64,000 nt of DNA from contig NZ_CANMXB010000001.1 of NCBI RefSeq assembly GCF_947501785.1, positions 1,445,048-1,509,047 of the forward strand. The letters are read 5' to 3'. Below, piece after piece: positions 9,184 to 17,691 of the stretch; the stretch's first letter is position 1; each line of letters begins with the position of its first letter. This DNA comes from an uncultured Litoreibacter sp. Its GTDB lineage: Bacteria > Pseudomonadota > Alphaproteobacteria > Rhodobacterales > Rhodobacteraceae. A program made the position numbers and the translations under genes. Below the pieces are notes generated by a model. That model was not told where the DNA came from, searched no databases, and worked only from the letters and a program-made list of their open reading frames with translations.

Positions 9184-10092
9184 CTACATCAACGACTTGT
9201 CTTCGCGGCGCAGCATCAAAAGCGATGCAACGATGCAGATGACCAGGGTCACAACCCCGATGGCCGAGGCGTAGCCGAACTTGAAGAACCCGAACGCCTG
9301 ATCGTAGGTCATGATCGACAACGTTGTCGTCGCCTTCAGCGGTCCGCCATCGGTCAGGACCTTGATGATCGAGAAGTCGCGGAAGACCCAAAGCACCACC
9401 AAGACCAGCGTGACGCCAAGCACCGGAACAAGCGACGGCAGTGTGATCCAGCGAAACCGTTGAAAGACGCTGGCACCGTCCACCTTTGCGGCGGCGTAGT
9501 AGTCCTCGGGGATCGATTGCAGCCCGGCCAGCGTCATGATTGACACGAAGGGAAAGCCCTTCCAGATCATCGTCAGGGCCACCGCCCAGAAGGCGGCGGA
9601 CGGATCTGAGACCCAGGTGATCATTTCGTCGGCCAGCCCGATCTGGATGAACAGCCAACTGAGAAACCCGAACGAACTGTCAAAGATCCAGGCGAATATC
9701 ACCACGGCGATCACTTCTGGCACCGCCCAGGGCAAAGCCATCAAAAGGCGTGCCATTGTGCGGCCCTTGAAACGGTTGTTGACCAATAGTGCCGAGCCCA
9801 GCCCGATCACGAGGCAGGCGGAGGCCACCACCAGAACCAGTTTCAGCGTGACCCAACAGGCCATCCAGAAGTCTGGCGAAAAGAGAAGTTTTTCGTAATT
9901 CCCGAGGGTGAACGGCTTGCGCGCCGCACCGATGCGCGCCAGTTTCACGTTTTGAAAGGACAGATCCAACGAAATTAGCAGCGGATAGATGATGATCGCC
10001 GCGACCATGATCAGGGCCGGTGCCAGCAACAGATACCCCAAGATATACCGGCGGCTTGGTCGGGCGAGATCGAGCTTTGGTACAAGTCTCAT
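9184..10092 (-). CDS. Sugar ABC transporter permease, MalF/UgpA type
   Basis: A 302-residue permease with six hydrophobic segments. The EAA-type loop 'YAAAKVDGASVFQRFRWITL' is the ATPase contact. This is the first permease after the binding protein, the usual CUT1 order. An 83-nt gap containing a strong hairpin separates it from the binding-protein gene. Confidence 0.9.
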   Translation of the reverse strand: MRLVPKLDLARPSRRYILGYLLLAPALIMVAAIIIYPLLISLDLSFQNVKLARIGAARKPFTLGNYEKLLFSPDFWMACWVTLKLVLVVASACLVIGLGSALLVNNRFKGRTMARLLMALPWAVPEVIAVVIFAWIFDSSFGFLSWLFIQIGLADEMITWVSDPSAAFWAVALTMIWKGFPFVSIMTLAGLQSIPEDYYAAAKVDGASVFQRFRWITLPSLVPVLGVTLVLVVLWVFRDFSIIKVLTDGGPLKATTTLSIMTYDQAFGFFKFGYASAIGVVTLVICIVASLLMLRREDKSLM

Positions 10093-10134
10093 GACGTGGC
10101 TCCGTCGGTTGGCAATGGGTGATCCCGGATCGGT

Positions 10135-10162
10135 GCACTGCCCCAGAGCAACGGGGCAGTGC
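10135..10162 (-). terminator. Intercistronic hairpin between binding-protein and permease genes
   Basis: GCACTGCCCC and GGGGCAGTGC form a perfect 10-bp stem around an 8-nt loop, 13 nt past the stop of the solute-binding-protein gene. No T-run follows on the minus strand, so it is more likely an mRNA-stabilising or attenuating element than a full terminator. Such hairpins let binding proteins be made in excess over permeases (malE-malF type; established knowledge). Confidence 0.65.
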
Positions 10163-10175
10163 GTTGTTTGGACGC

Positions 10176-11447
10176 TTAGCCGTTCTGGATCGCGACGGCT
10201 TTTTCCTGCAACACTTTCACGACGTCGGCGGGATCAAGGTCTTCGATGATCATGCGCAGGACTTCTTCCTGCACCATCTTGCCAAACTCGCCGTACTGGA
10301 TTTCCAGGCCGGTCGGAATTCGGTCGACGCCAGCCGCAGCAGCGGCCTGTTGCGTTTCCACCAGAAGCGGGAAGTGCGGCACGCTCTCCTCGACACCAGA
10401 CAAATCAGCGGCCGGGCTTGGCGGCGTGTTGCCTGCTTCCGTTGCGTAAGTGCGCTGGAATTCAGGCGACATGACGATCTTCATGAACTTCCAGACAAGC
10501 TCTTTTTCGTCATCCGAAATCTCGCTTGCCATGCCCAAGACGTTGGACGAGCCACCGACCGGAGGGCTCATCGCCGGAACCGCGATCTTCAGATCACTCG
10601 CCGCGGCACCCTTTTGCATGATCGGATAAATCCAAGGGCCATCCAGACGGATCGCCATCTTGCCATCGGCAAAAAGGTTGCGAACATCGCCCGACTTCAT
10701 GTCGCGAGGCGACAAGCCTTCGTCAATGATCGTCTTGTAGCGGGTCAGACCCTCGATCATCTCGGGCGTGTCCATCGTGACGTTGCCCTCCTTGTCGGTC
10801 CAGTAAGCGCCCGCGCTGAGGACATAGTTCAGAAGTTCGGTCAGATACTGGCCAGCGCCGCCAACGGTTTCATGACCGGTGCCGAACTGATCGGTGATGC
10901 CGTCGCCATTGAGGTCCTTTGTCGTGGCACGCACGACGTTCAAGTATTCGTCCCAAGTGGTCGGAACCTCGAGCCCCGCCTCGGCCAGGATTTTTTCGTT
11001 GTAGCCCATGACGAAGCCAAAATAGAGCAGCATCACGCAGGCCGTTTCACCTTTCCAGACGCAGGTGCTTTGACCAGCCCAGCCCGTCATGTCGATGCCG
11101 TCTTTCTCGAACCAGGGGTCGAGATTCTCCATCCAGCCGTTCTCGGCGAAGTTTTGATATTCGAACGAAGCCAGGTGAACAATATGCGGCGGCTGGCCGC
11201 CTGCGAAGAGCGTGGTCATGGTGTCGGCATAGCTGCCCCGGTCGACCTTGGTGAAGTCTACCGAAGTTCCGGGGTTTTCGGCCTCGAACTTGGCGATGGC
11301 CGCGCGCCACCAGTCGCCCATTCCGCCATCGTCGTTTTGCCACGAGATGAAGCGCAAGGTCTCGGCCTGTGCCGCTGTCAGCGCCGTTGTCGACAGCAGC
11401 GCTGCCGTTGCAGCGGTGCAAACGACTGTCTTGAGTAAGGATTTCAT
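10176..11447 (-). CDS. Sugar ABC transporter substrate-binding protein (family 1)
   Basis: A 423-residue periplasmic protein. The first ~28 residues are a signal peptide (Lys near the start, Ala/Leu-rich core, 'AQA' before 'ETLRF'). The remainder has the look of family-1 sugar-binding proteins ('FEAENPGTSVDF', 'LFADGKMAIRLDGPWIY'). It should capture the sugar or sugar acid used by the operon. It is followed by the hairpin at 10135-10162 and preceded by a 36-nt gap with a CTCCTC-type (minus-strand GAGGAG) ribosome site. Confidence 0.9.
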   Translation of the reverse strand: MKSLLKTVVCTAATAALLSTTALTAAQAETLRFISWQNDDGGMGDWWRAAIAKFEAENPGTSVDFTKVDRGSYADTMTTLFAGGQPPHIVHLASFEYQNFAENGWMENLDPWFEKDGIDMTGWAGQSTCVWKGETACVMLLYFGFVMGYNEKILAEAGLEVPTTWDEYLNVVRATTKDLNGDGITDQFGTGHETVGGAGQYLTELLNYVLSAGAYWTDKEGNVTMDTPEMIEGLTRYKTIIDEGLSPRDMKSGDVRNLFADGKMAIRLDGPWIYPIMQKGAAASDLKIAVPAMSPPVGGSSNVLGMASEISDDEKELVWKFMKIVMSPEFQRTYATEAGNTPPSPAADLSGVEESVPHFPLLVETQQAAAAAGVDRIPTGLEIQYGEFGKMVQEEVLRMIIEDLDPADVVKVLQEKAVAIQNG

Positions 11448-11483
11448 GGTTTGAGTCTCCTCCCGTTGGATCAGATTGATTGG

Positions 11484-12653
11484 TTAAATTTGTTGCAGAA
11501 GATCTAGCGCCTTCCTTGTCGGTTCGACGCCCAGTCCGGGCCCTGTCGGTGGTGAATAGGCGCCTGCCGCGCAGTCCATGTCGCCAGTCAGCAACCAGCG
11601 GTTCGGCTCGAAGATCGAGTGCTGAAACTCGTGACCAATGACGGCTTCAAGCGCAGAACTGGCCTGAAGGCTTGCGGCCAAGAAAATGCCCGCCCCGATG
11701 GTTGCATGGGGCAGAACATCGATGCCATGCGCTGCCGCCATTTTTCCTATACGCATGAAATTGGTGATACCCTTGTGGCCCATCTCGGGCTGAACAATCG
11801 CGATCCTGCACCGCTCGACCCGTTGGCGCATGTCATGATCGGTGCGCCATTCCTCGCCCACGGCGACGGGTGTTTCCACTGATTTGCTCACCTGTTCCAA
11901 TGCCCCGATCCCCTCGGTCCTGACCGGTGCTTCCGCGAACCAGAGCCCATGCGGCTCCATGGCGGTGATCAGCGATATTGCCTCGTCGGCGGTATGGTTC
12001 CAGTGCAAATCGGCCGCTATCCGCGCGTCTGACCCCAAGGCCGCGCGAAGAGCGCGCAATTCGGCCTCTACGCCCTGATTTGCCATCGGCGAAGCGAACT
12101 TGAAATCGGAATACCCCTTTGCCTGCCAGCTTACCGCCAGCGCGCAGCGCGCATCCAGTGTGACTTCCGGCAGGCCCGACACATAGGCCGGGATTTGGCC
12201 ATGAACCACGCCGCCAAGCATCTCGGCAACCGGCTTGGACGCCTGTTTGCCCGCAATGTCCCATAAGGCGATGTCGATGGCCGCAAGCGCATCCACGTAG
12301 AAACCGCCCGTATAGCCGCGCACGCGCATCAGATCGTAAAGGTCGTCATAAATCGCGGATGGGTCAGTCGGGTCTCGTCCGATTGTGAAATCAACCAGCA
12401 AATCGTTGATGATGGCCGCGACCGCGCCGGGCGCCACGATCCCATAGGTCTCGCCCCATCCGATAACGCCCTGCCTTGTTTCGATCCTTACAAGAACCGA
12501 GCGGTCAAAGGTCGGATAGACAGTGCGATTGTCTTTGCGCACCAGATATCCTTTGGCGTTTACCTCCTCACCGGGCAAGCGCTCGCCCAGATAGGGCGTT
12601 TCCCGCGTTTGTGTGAGGGTGAAGACCTCTACGGATGCGACGACATCAGGCAA
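11484..12653 (-). CDS. Mandelate racemase/muconate lactonizing enzyme family protein (probable sugar-acid dehydratase)
   Basis: A 389-residue enolase-superfamily enzyme. Likely metal ligands are Asp in 'ADLHWNH', Glu in 'AEAPVR' and Glu in 'GEEWRT'; the probable catalytic His is in 'PHATIG', with the Lys region at 'DFKFAS'. The residue usually paired with the His appears as Glu in 'QPEMG' (Asp in mandelate racemase). Such enzymes dehydrate aldonates and aldarates to 2-keto-3-deoxy acids. The gene overlaps the upstream DapA-like gene by 8 nt. Substrate not determined. Confidence 0.87.
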   Translation of the reverse strand: MPDVVASVEVFTLTQTRETPYLGERLPGEEVNAKGYLVRKDNRTVYPTFDRSVLVRIETRQGVIGWGETYGIVAPGAVAAIINDLLVDFTIGRDPTDPSAIYDDLYDLMRVRGYTGGFYVDALAAIDIALWDIAGKQASKPVAEMLGGVVHGQIPAYVSGLPEVTLDARCALAVSWQAKGYSDFKFASPMANQGVEAELRALRAALGSDARIAADLHWNHTADEAISLITAMEPHGLWFAEAPVRTEGIGALEQVSKSVETPVAVGEEWRTDHDMRQRVERCRIAIVQPEMGHKGITNFMRIGKMAAAHGIDVLPHATIGAGIFLAASLQASSALEAVIGHEFQHSIFEPNRWLLTGDMDCAAGAYSPPTGPGLGVEPTRKALDLLQQI

Positions 12654-13563
12654 TCAGATCCTCCTGACGGCTTATTATCCCCAATTCCAGCAGGTTCGCG
12701 TCAATATCTGCGGTGGCCAATTCATCAAGCTCAGGCGTTGGCGCGCGAACAATCGTGTTTTCCAGGACGCCACGCCGGATCATGACGTGTTTGGTCAATC
12801 GCATCCGGTAAACCGCCTGAAGTGCCAGAAGCGGCAGCGTCTTGACGTAAATTTCGCGGGCTTTCGCCTGATTGCCGGACCGCCAGGCCCGGTCAAGTTC
12901 GACATGTTCGCCGGAAATCTCAATCGCGGGCATGGCGGCGCAGGCACCGCGGGCGTATTCGTCCAGAACATAGCGCGCGCCTCCACCGCCGATGGCACCC
13001 AAAAGCGTGTCGGGTCTATGGGCCATGATCTCGGAGATCGCCGGACCAGCGGGCAGCGTTTCTTCCTTCACATAGGCAACCTGCGGCACAGCGCGCGCCA
13101 CGTCGAGAATGGTGGCGGGCGACAGATCAGACCCCCGTGGTGCTGGCGCGTTCTGCAAAATGATCCGGGCGTCGGGAAGGGCGGCGGCGACTTGGCCAAG
13201 AAACGCTATCACCGCTTCTGCGTCCGACCCTATGCTTTTGGGCGGCTGGATCATCAACCATCGAACGCCCAGTTCGCTCGCCACTTTCCCATGGTCGATG
13301 ACGTCCTCCGCCGTCTCGGCGCTGGCTCCGGCAATGATGGGCACCTTGCCCGCCGTCTCGTGCACAACTTTGCCCAACAGGTCGCGCCGTTCCTGCGCTG
13401 TCAAATGCTCAACCTCGCTGGCGAACCCGGGAAAGACGAGCCCGTCAACACCAGAGCCAATCGCGTATTCCACCAGCCGCGCCATGGCGCCTTCATCCAC
13501 GCCGCCGCCATCCTGGTATGGCGTAGGGACCACTGGCAGAATTCCAGATAGCGTGTTCGTCAT
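12646..13563 (-). CDS. DapA/N-acetylneuraminate lyase family protein (probable keto-deoxy sugar acid lyase or dehydratase)
   Basis: A 305-residue TIM-barrel class I lyase and first gene of the sugar-acid operon. The Schiff-base Lys is in 'VAYVKEE'. Two hallmark motifs differ from DHDPS: GTTGE is 'GFASE', and the YNxP segment carrying the active-site Tyr reads 'ILQNAPAP', placing Gln where Tyr is expected. It is therefore unlikely to be true DapA. Together with the dehydratase downstream it would handle a 2-keto-3-deoxy sugar acid (inference). Confidence 0.82.
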   Translation of the reverse strand: MTNTLSGILPVVPTPYQDGGGVDEGAMARLVEYAIGSGVDGLVFPGFASEVEHLTAQERRDLLGKVVHETAGKVPIIAGASAETAEDVIDHGKVASELGVRWLMIQPPKSIGSDAEAVIAFLGQVAAALPDARIILQNAPAPRGSDLSPATILDVARAVPQVAYVKEETLPAGPAISEIMAHRPDTLLGAIGGGGARYVLDEYARGACAAMPAIEISGEHVELDRAWRSGNQAKAREIYVKTLPLLALQAVYRMRLTKHVMIRRGVLENTIVRAPTPELDELATADIDANLLELGIISRQEDLIA

Positions 13564-13569
13564 CTTAAT

Positions 13570-13588
13570 TGGTCCATATTGTGGATCA
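13570..13588 (-). promoter_or_regulatory. Candidate operator at the head of the sugar-acid operon
   Basis: TGGTCCA-TATTG-TGGATCA is a 7-5-7 inverted repeat with one mismatch, ending 6 nt before the first ATG (13563). The size and symmetry fit a dimeric regulator such as the IclR protein of the same operon, which could block initiation here (inference). The remaining gap to 13858 (about 270 bp) holds no convincing gene; the promoter is presumably in it. Confidence 0.4.
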
Positions 13589-13858
13589 TTATGTCAATAA
13601 TTGATACTACGAGCATCTCGTCCGTTTGGCAACCGCCGTTCGATTGCCAAAGCGTCGTTACTAGAAGTCGCAACCAAAATGATTGAACACCTTTGACTGC
13701 TCCTCGACCCGTCCCGTCCGTTCTTCAATCCAGACATTCGTGAGTTGGCAGCAAAATGGCGCTCTGTCCGCAAAGCCGTCACTGGCAGAGTCGCGGCAAA
13801 TTGGCAGGTGGTCGCTCGGAAGATGGCATTTGGCGAACTGGGACGCCGGGGGCCATGC

Positions 13859-16261
13859 CTAGAACGGCACATCTCCGGCGGACTCAGCCGCCACAAGAAA
13901 CTTGCCAACCACCTTCTTTGAGCCGGCCTTATCAAAAGCGATGTCCAGCTTGTCGCCCTCAATCGCCTCTACCGAGCCGTAGCCGAATTTCTGGTGAAAC
14001 ACCCGGTCCCCCGTCGTGAAAGCCGACACCGCCTGCGCGTCGATCACCATATTCTTGCTCTCCCGAGGCTGGCTCATCCCCCGCTGCCCCTGCCGCTCCT
14101 GCAGCCGGCGCCAGCCCGGCGAATTGTAAACATTGGCATTCGCCGCCTTGTCATGCAGATCACTGCCCGCCAGCGAGCCCATCATGTGATCCCGCCCGCC
14201 GCCCTGATGGCCATAAAGCCCCGGCGGGGTCAGCACCTCTACATGATCCTCGGGAAGCTCATCAATGAACCGCGACGGCAGCTGCGACTGCCACTGCCCG
14301 TAAACCCTGCGGTTGCCCGCAAAAGAAATCGTGCAAAACTGCTCCGCCCGCGTAATGCCCACATAGGCCAGCCGGCGTTCTTCTTCCAAACCTTTCAACC
14401 CGCTCTCATCCATAGACCGCTGCGAGGGGAACAACCCATCCTCCCAGCCCGGCAGGAATACGGCGGGAAACTCCAGCCCCTTGGCCCCGTGCAGCGTCAT
14501 GATCGAGACCTGCTCACCGGCGTTTTCCGTATCGTTGTCCATCACGAGCGAGATATGTTCCAGGAACCCCTGAAGATTCTCGAACCCCTCCAACGCCTTG
14601 ATCAGCTCCTTGAGGTTCTCCAGCCGTCCAGGCGCCTCGGGCGTTTTGTCGTTCTGCCACATCTCGGTGTAGCCGGATTCCTCCAATATCATCTCAGAGG
14701 TCTCAATATGCGTATCCGCCTCGCCCCTGATTTGGGCCGACCAGCGGTCGATCCCATCCACCAGCTTTTGCAACTCAACCGCACCCTTGCCGCCCAGCCC
14801 CTTGGCCATCAGCAAAATCCGCGCACCTTCATGCAGCGACACGCCGTTGCTGCGCGCCGTCATCTGAATTTTCTGCTGCGCCTTGTCGCCAAGTCCGCGC
14901 TTGGGCGTGTTCACGATCCGCTCAAACGCCAGATCATCCTCAGGACTGACCGCCAGCCGGAAATAGGCCATGGCGTCGCGGATCTCCATCCGCTCGTAAA
15001 ACCGCGGCCCGCCGATCACCCGGTATGGCAGCCCAATCGTCAGGAACCGATCTTCAAACGCCCGCATCTGGTGCGACGCGCGCACCAAGATTGCCATGTC
15101 GTCGAGCGACATCGGGTCCATTCCACGTGTACCGCGCTGCATGGCTTCAAGTTCATCGCCAACCCAGCGCGCCTCTTCCTCGCCGTCCCAATGGCCGATC
15201 AGGCGGACCTTTTCGCCGCCCTTGGCCTCGGTATATAGCGTTTTGCCCAACCGGCCTTTGTTGCCCGCAATAACCCCTGAGGCGGCCGCCAGAATATGTT
15301 CCGTCGATCGGTAGTTTTGTTCCAGTTTAACAATTTTGGCGCCTACGAAATCCTTCTCGAACCGCAAAATGTTGCCGACTTCCGCACCTCGCCAGCCATA
15401 GATCGACTGGTCGTCATCGCCGACGCAGCAGATATTCTTGTGCCCGGCCGCCAAGAGCCGCAGCCACAGATACTGTGCCACGTTGGTATCCTGATACTCG
15501 TCCACAAGGATGTAGCGGAACCAACGTTGATACTGCGCGAGCACGTCTTCGTGGCTCTGAAAGATCGTCACCATGTGCAGCAGCAGGTCGCCGAAATCGA
15601 CCGCGTTCAGCGTCTTTAGCCGTTGCTGGTAGGCAGCATAGAATTCGCCCCCCCGGTTGTCATAGGCCCCCGCCTCGGAGGCAGGCAAAGCCTCCGGCGT
15701 CCAGGCGCGGTTCTTCCAGGTGTCGATCAGCCCCGCCAGCATCCGCGCGGGCCAGCGTTTGTCGTCAACATTCTCCGCGGCGATCAATTGCTTCAAAAGC
15801 CGCAGCTGGTCATCCGTGTCCAGGATGGTGAAATTCGACTTCAACCCGACCAGCTCTGCATGGCGGCGCAACAGCTTCACGCAGATCGAATGAAACGTGC
15901 CCAGCCAGGGCACCCCCTCCACCTGCTCGCCCAACAGCTTGCCCACGCGGTCCTTCATCTCGCGCGCCGCTTTGTTGGTGAAGGTCACCGCCAGTATCTC
16001 ATTGGGCCGCGCCGAGCCTGTTGTCAGCAAATGCGCAATCCGCGCCGTCAGCGCCCGCGTCTTGCCGGTGCCCGCGCCCGCCAGCATCAGCACCGGGCCG
16101 CCGAGGGCCTCGACCGCCTCGCGCTGCGCGTCGTTCAACCCGTCCAGATAGGGCGTGGCCCGCGACGCGACCGCCGCCCCGAACGCACGTTGAGACAAAG
16201 GCACGCCCGCAGGCGCGCTCGCGGCCGCCTCGAAGGCGTCAAAATCGTCAGAGCTGCTCAT
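13859..16261 (-). CDS. uvrD: ATP-dependent DNA helicase UvrD/PcrA/Rep family
   Basis: About 800 residues, superfamily-1A 3'-5' helicase for repair and replication-fork processing. Motif I is 'LAGAGTGKTRALTARI', motif II region 'ILVDEYQDTN', motif III 'VGDDDQSIYGWRGA', motif IV 'LEQNYRST', and 'STMTLHGAKGLEF'-like text (ITLMHGAKGLEF class) gives motif V; 'LAYVGITRA' is motif VI. The last ~55 residues form a Tudor-like UvrD tail ('DRVFHQKFGYGSV'). The start could be 16261 or an ATG three codons earlier at 16270. Confidence 0.93.
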   Translation of the reverse strand: MSSSDDFDAFEAAASAPAGVPLSQRAFGAAVASRATPYLDGLNDAQREAVEALGGPVLMLAGAGTGKTRALTARIAHLLTTGSARPNEILAVTFTNKAAREMKDRVGKLLGEQVEGVPWLGTFHSICVKLLRRHAELVGLKSNFTILDTDDQLRLLKQLIAAENVDDKRWPARMLAGLIDTWKNRAWTPEALPASEAGAYDNRGGEFYAAYQQRLKTLNAVDFGDLLLHMVTIFQSHEDVLAQYQRWFRYILVDEYQDTNVAQYLWLRLLAAGHKNICCVGDDDQSIYGWRGAEVGNILRFEKDFVGAKIVKLEQNYRSTEHILAAASGVIAGNKGRLGKTLYTEAKGGEKVRLIGHWDGEEEARWVGDELEAMQRGTRGMDPMSLDDMAILVRASHQMRAFEDRFLTIGLPYRVIGGPRFYERMEIRDAMAYFRLAVSPEDDLAFERIVNTPKRGLGDKAQQKIQMTARSNGVSLHEGARILLMAKGLGGKGAVELQKLVDGIDRWSAQIRGEADTHIETSEMILEESGYTEMWQNDKTPEAPGRLENLKELIKALEGFENLQGFLEHISLVMDNDTENAGEQVSIMTLHGAKGLEFPAVFLPGWEDGLFPSQRSMDESGLKGLEEERRLAYVGITRAEQFCTISFAGNRRVYGQWQSQLPSRFIDELPEDHVEVLTPPGLYGHQGGGRDHMMGSLAGSDLHDKAANANVYNSPGWRRLQERQGQRGMSQPRESKNMVIDAQAVSAFTTGDRVFHQKFGYGSVEAIEGDKLDIAFDKAGSKKVVGKFLVAAESAGDVPF

Positions 16262-16365
16262 GGGTTTCAAGATAGCGCGAACCGACCTTCAGGGAAAGAG
16301 GTGTTCTGCTTTCGTTCCGCAGCTTTCTGTGGACAAGCGCCGCCATCCGCCCGACAACGCGTGAT

Positions 16366-17496
16366 ATGGACCTGCACAGCAAATATCCCGGCATCGCTGA
16401 CCTGCGCCGCGCCGCCCGCAAACGCATCCCGCATTTCGTGTGGGAATACCTGGACAGCGCCACCGGTGATGAAATGACCGCCAAACGCAACCGCACTGCG
16501 TTGGACGAGATCCTGTTCAAAGCCTCGATCCTGCACGGCGAGTTCGCACCCGACCTGACCACCACACTTTTGGGTCGTGGCTTCCCGCTGCCTTTTGGCA
16601 TCGCGCCCGTGGGCATGTCCGGCCTGATCTGGCCCGGCGCAGAACGGATGTTGGCGGACACGGCCAAAGACATCGGCATCCCCTATGCCATGTCCACCGT
16701 CGCCACCCAAACCCCTGAAGACATCGCGCCGCATTTGGGCGACCACGCATGGTTCCAGATGTACCCGCCACGGGACGAAGCGATCCGCGACGACATGATA
16801 TCCCGAGCCAAAGCAGCCGGTTTCAGCACCCTTATCCTGACCGTCGACGTCCCCGTCGCCAGCAGAAGAGAGCGCCAAACCCGCGGCGGCCTCACGCAAC
16901 CGCCCCAGCTGACCCCGCGCCTGGCCATGCAGGCCGCAAACTGTCCCATCTGGCTCAACGGCATCCGCCAGACCGGCATGCCGCGCATGAAAACGCTCGA
17001 CAAATATTCGGACTTCAAGGGTCAACTGCCCTCGACGGAACATATCGGCTATCTGCTCAGAACTTCGCCCGACTGGGATTACCTCAAGCGCCTGCGCGAC
17101 GCATGGGACGGCCCACTCATTGTCAAAGGTGTCACGCAAGCCGACGACGCTGCCCGGCTGCAGGATGAAGGCGTCGACGCGATCTGGATCTCCAACCATG
17201 CGGGCCGCCAGTTTGACGGCGCCCAAGGCGCCATCACCGCGCTGCCGCATGTGCGCGCCGCCACCACGCTCCCCGTCATCTTCGACAGCGGCATAGAGTC
17301 AGGCCTCGACATCATCCGCGCCCTCGCATTGGGCGCCGATTTCGTCATGCTCGGACGTGCGTGGCATTATGCGCTGGGTGCCGTTGGCAAGCACGGCCCC
17401 GCCCATCTGGCTGACATGCTGCGCAAGGATATGGAAGCCAATATGGGCCAACTTGGCACCAAAACCCTGCAGGATCTGCCACACCGCCTGCTTTAG
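16366..17496 (+). CDS. lldD: FMN-dependent alpha-hydroxy-acid oxidase/dehydrogenase (LldD-like)
   Basis: A 376-residue TIM-barrel flavoenzyme oxidising L-lactate or a similar 2-hydroxy acid to the keto acid. Recognisable sites are 'YLDSATGDE', 'GIAPVGMSGL', 'QMYPPRD', 'LTVDVPV..RRER', Lys in 'LIVKGV' and 'SNHAGRQ' with the catalytic His and the substrate Arg. It is divergent from the helicase gene, with a 104-bp gap. L-lactate dehydrogenase (cytochrome) is the default assignment; glycolate or mandelate-type substrates are not excluded. Confidence 0.88.
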   Translation: MDLHSKYPGIADLRRAARKRIPHFVWEYLDSATGDEMTAKRNRTALDEILFKASILHGEFAPDLTTTLLGRGFPLPFGIAPVGMSGLIWPGAERMLADTAKDIGIPYAMSTVATQTPEDIAPHLGDHAWFQMYPPRDEAIRDDMISRAKAAGFSTLILTVDVPVASRRERQTRGGLTQPPQLTPRLAMQAANCPIWLNGIRQTGMPRMKTLDKYSDFKGQLPSTEHIGYLLRTSPDWDYLKRLRDAWDGPLIVKGVTQADDAARLQDEGVDAIWISNHAGRQFDGAQGAITALPHVRAATTLPVIFDSGIESGLDIIRALALGADFVMLGRAWHYALGAVGKHGPAHLADMLRKDMEANMGQLGTKTLQDLPHRLL

Positions 17497-17510
17497 CTTC
17501 TTTCTGCCGG

Positions 17511-17590
17511 AAATATGCTGGGAATTTGCCTGCGTGGCGAAGGGGCAAAGCCCCTTCAAGAACGCAAAACCTCACGCGCGCGCAGCGCAC
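17511..17590 (+). repeat. Dispersed intergenic palindromic repeat, copy A
   Basis: After an AAATAT box, this segment has the hairpin GAAGGGGC-AAA-GCCCCTTC (17539-17557), then 'AACGCAAAAC' and a CGCGCGCAGCGCAC tail. The same order of elements recurs at 25161-25218 and 30285-30374. It lies just after the lldD-like gene and may terminate it. Confidence 0.6.
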
Positions 17591-17691
17591 CGCAAACCAG
17601 ACATACCCAATTGTAACTAGTTTACGTCACGCCAATTCCTGCTTATGCATGCTGCAACTGCACAATGAACGACCTAGCGGGGACAGCTGAC

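Noticed and set aside
13594-13962. Open frame in the gap between the sugar operon and the helicase
   Set aside because: Overlaps the helicase end, low-complexity Arg/Ser text, no ribosome site; treated as non-coding.
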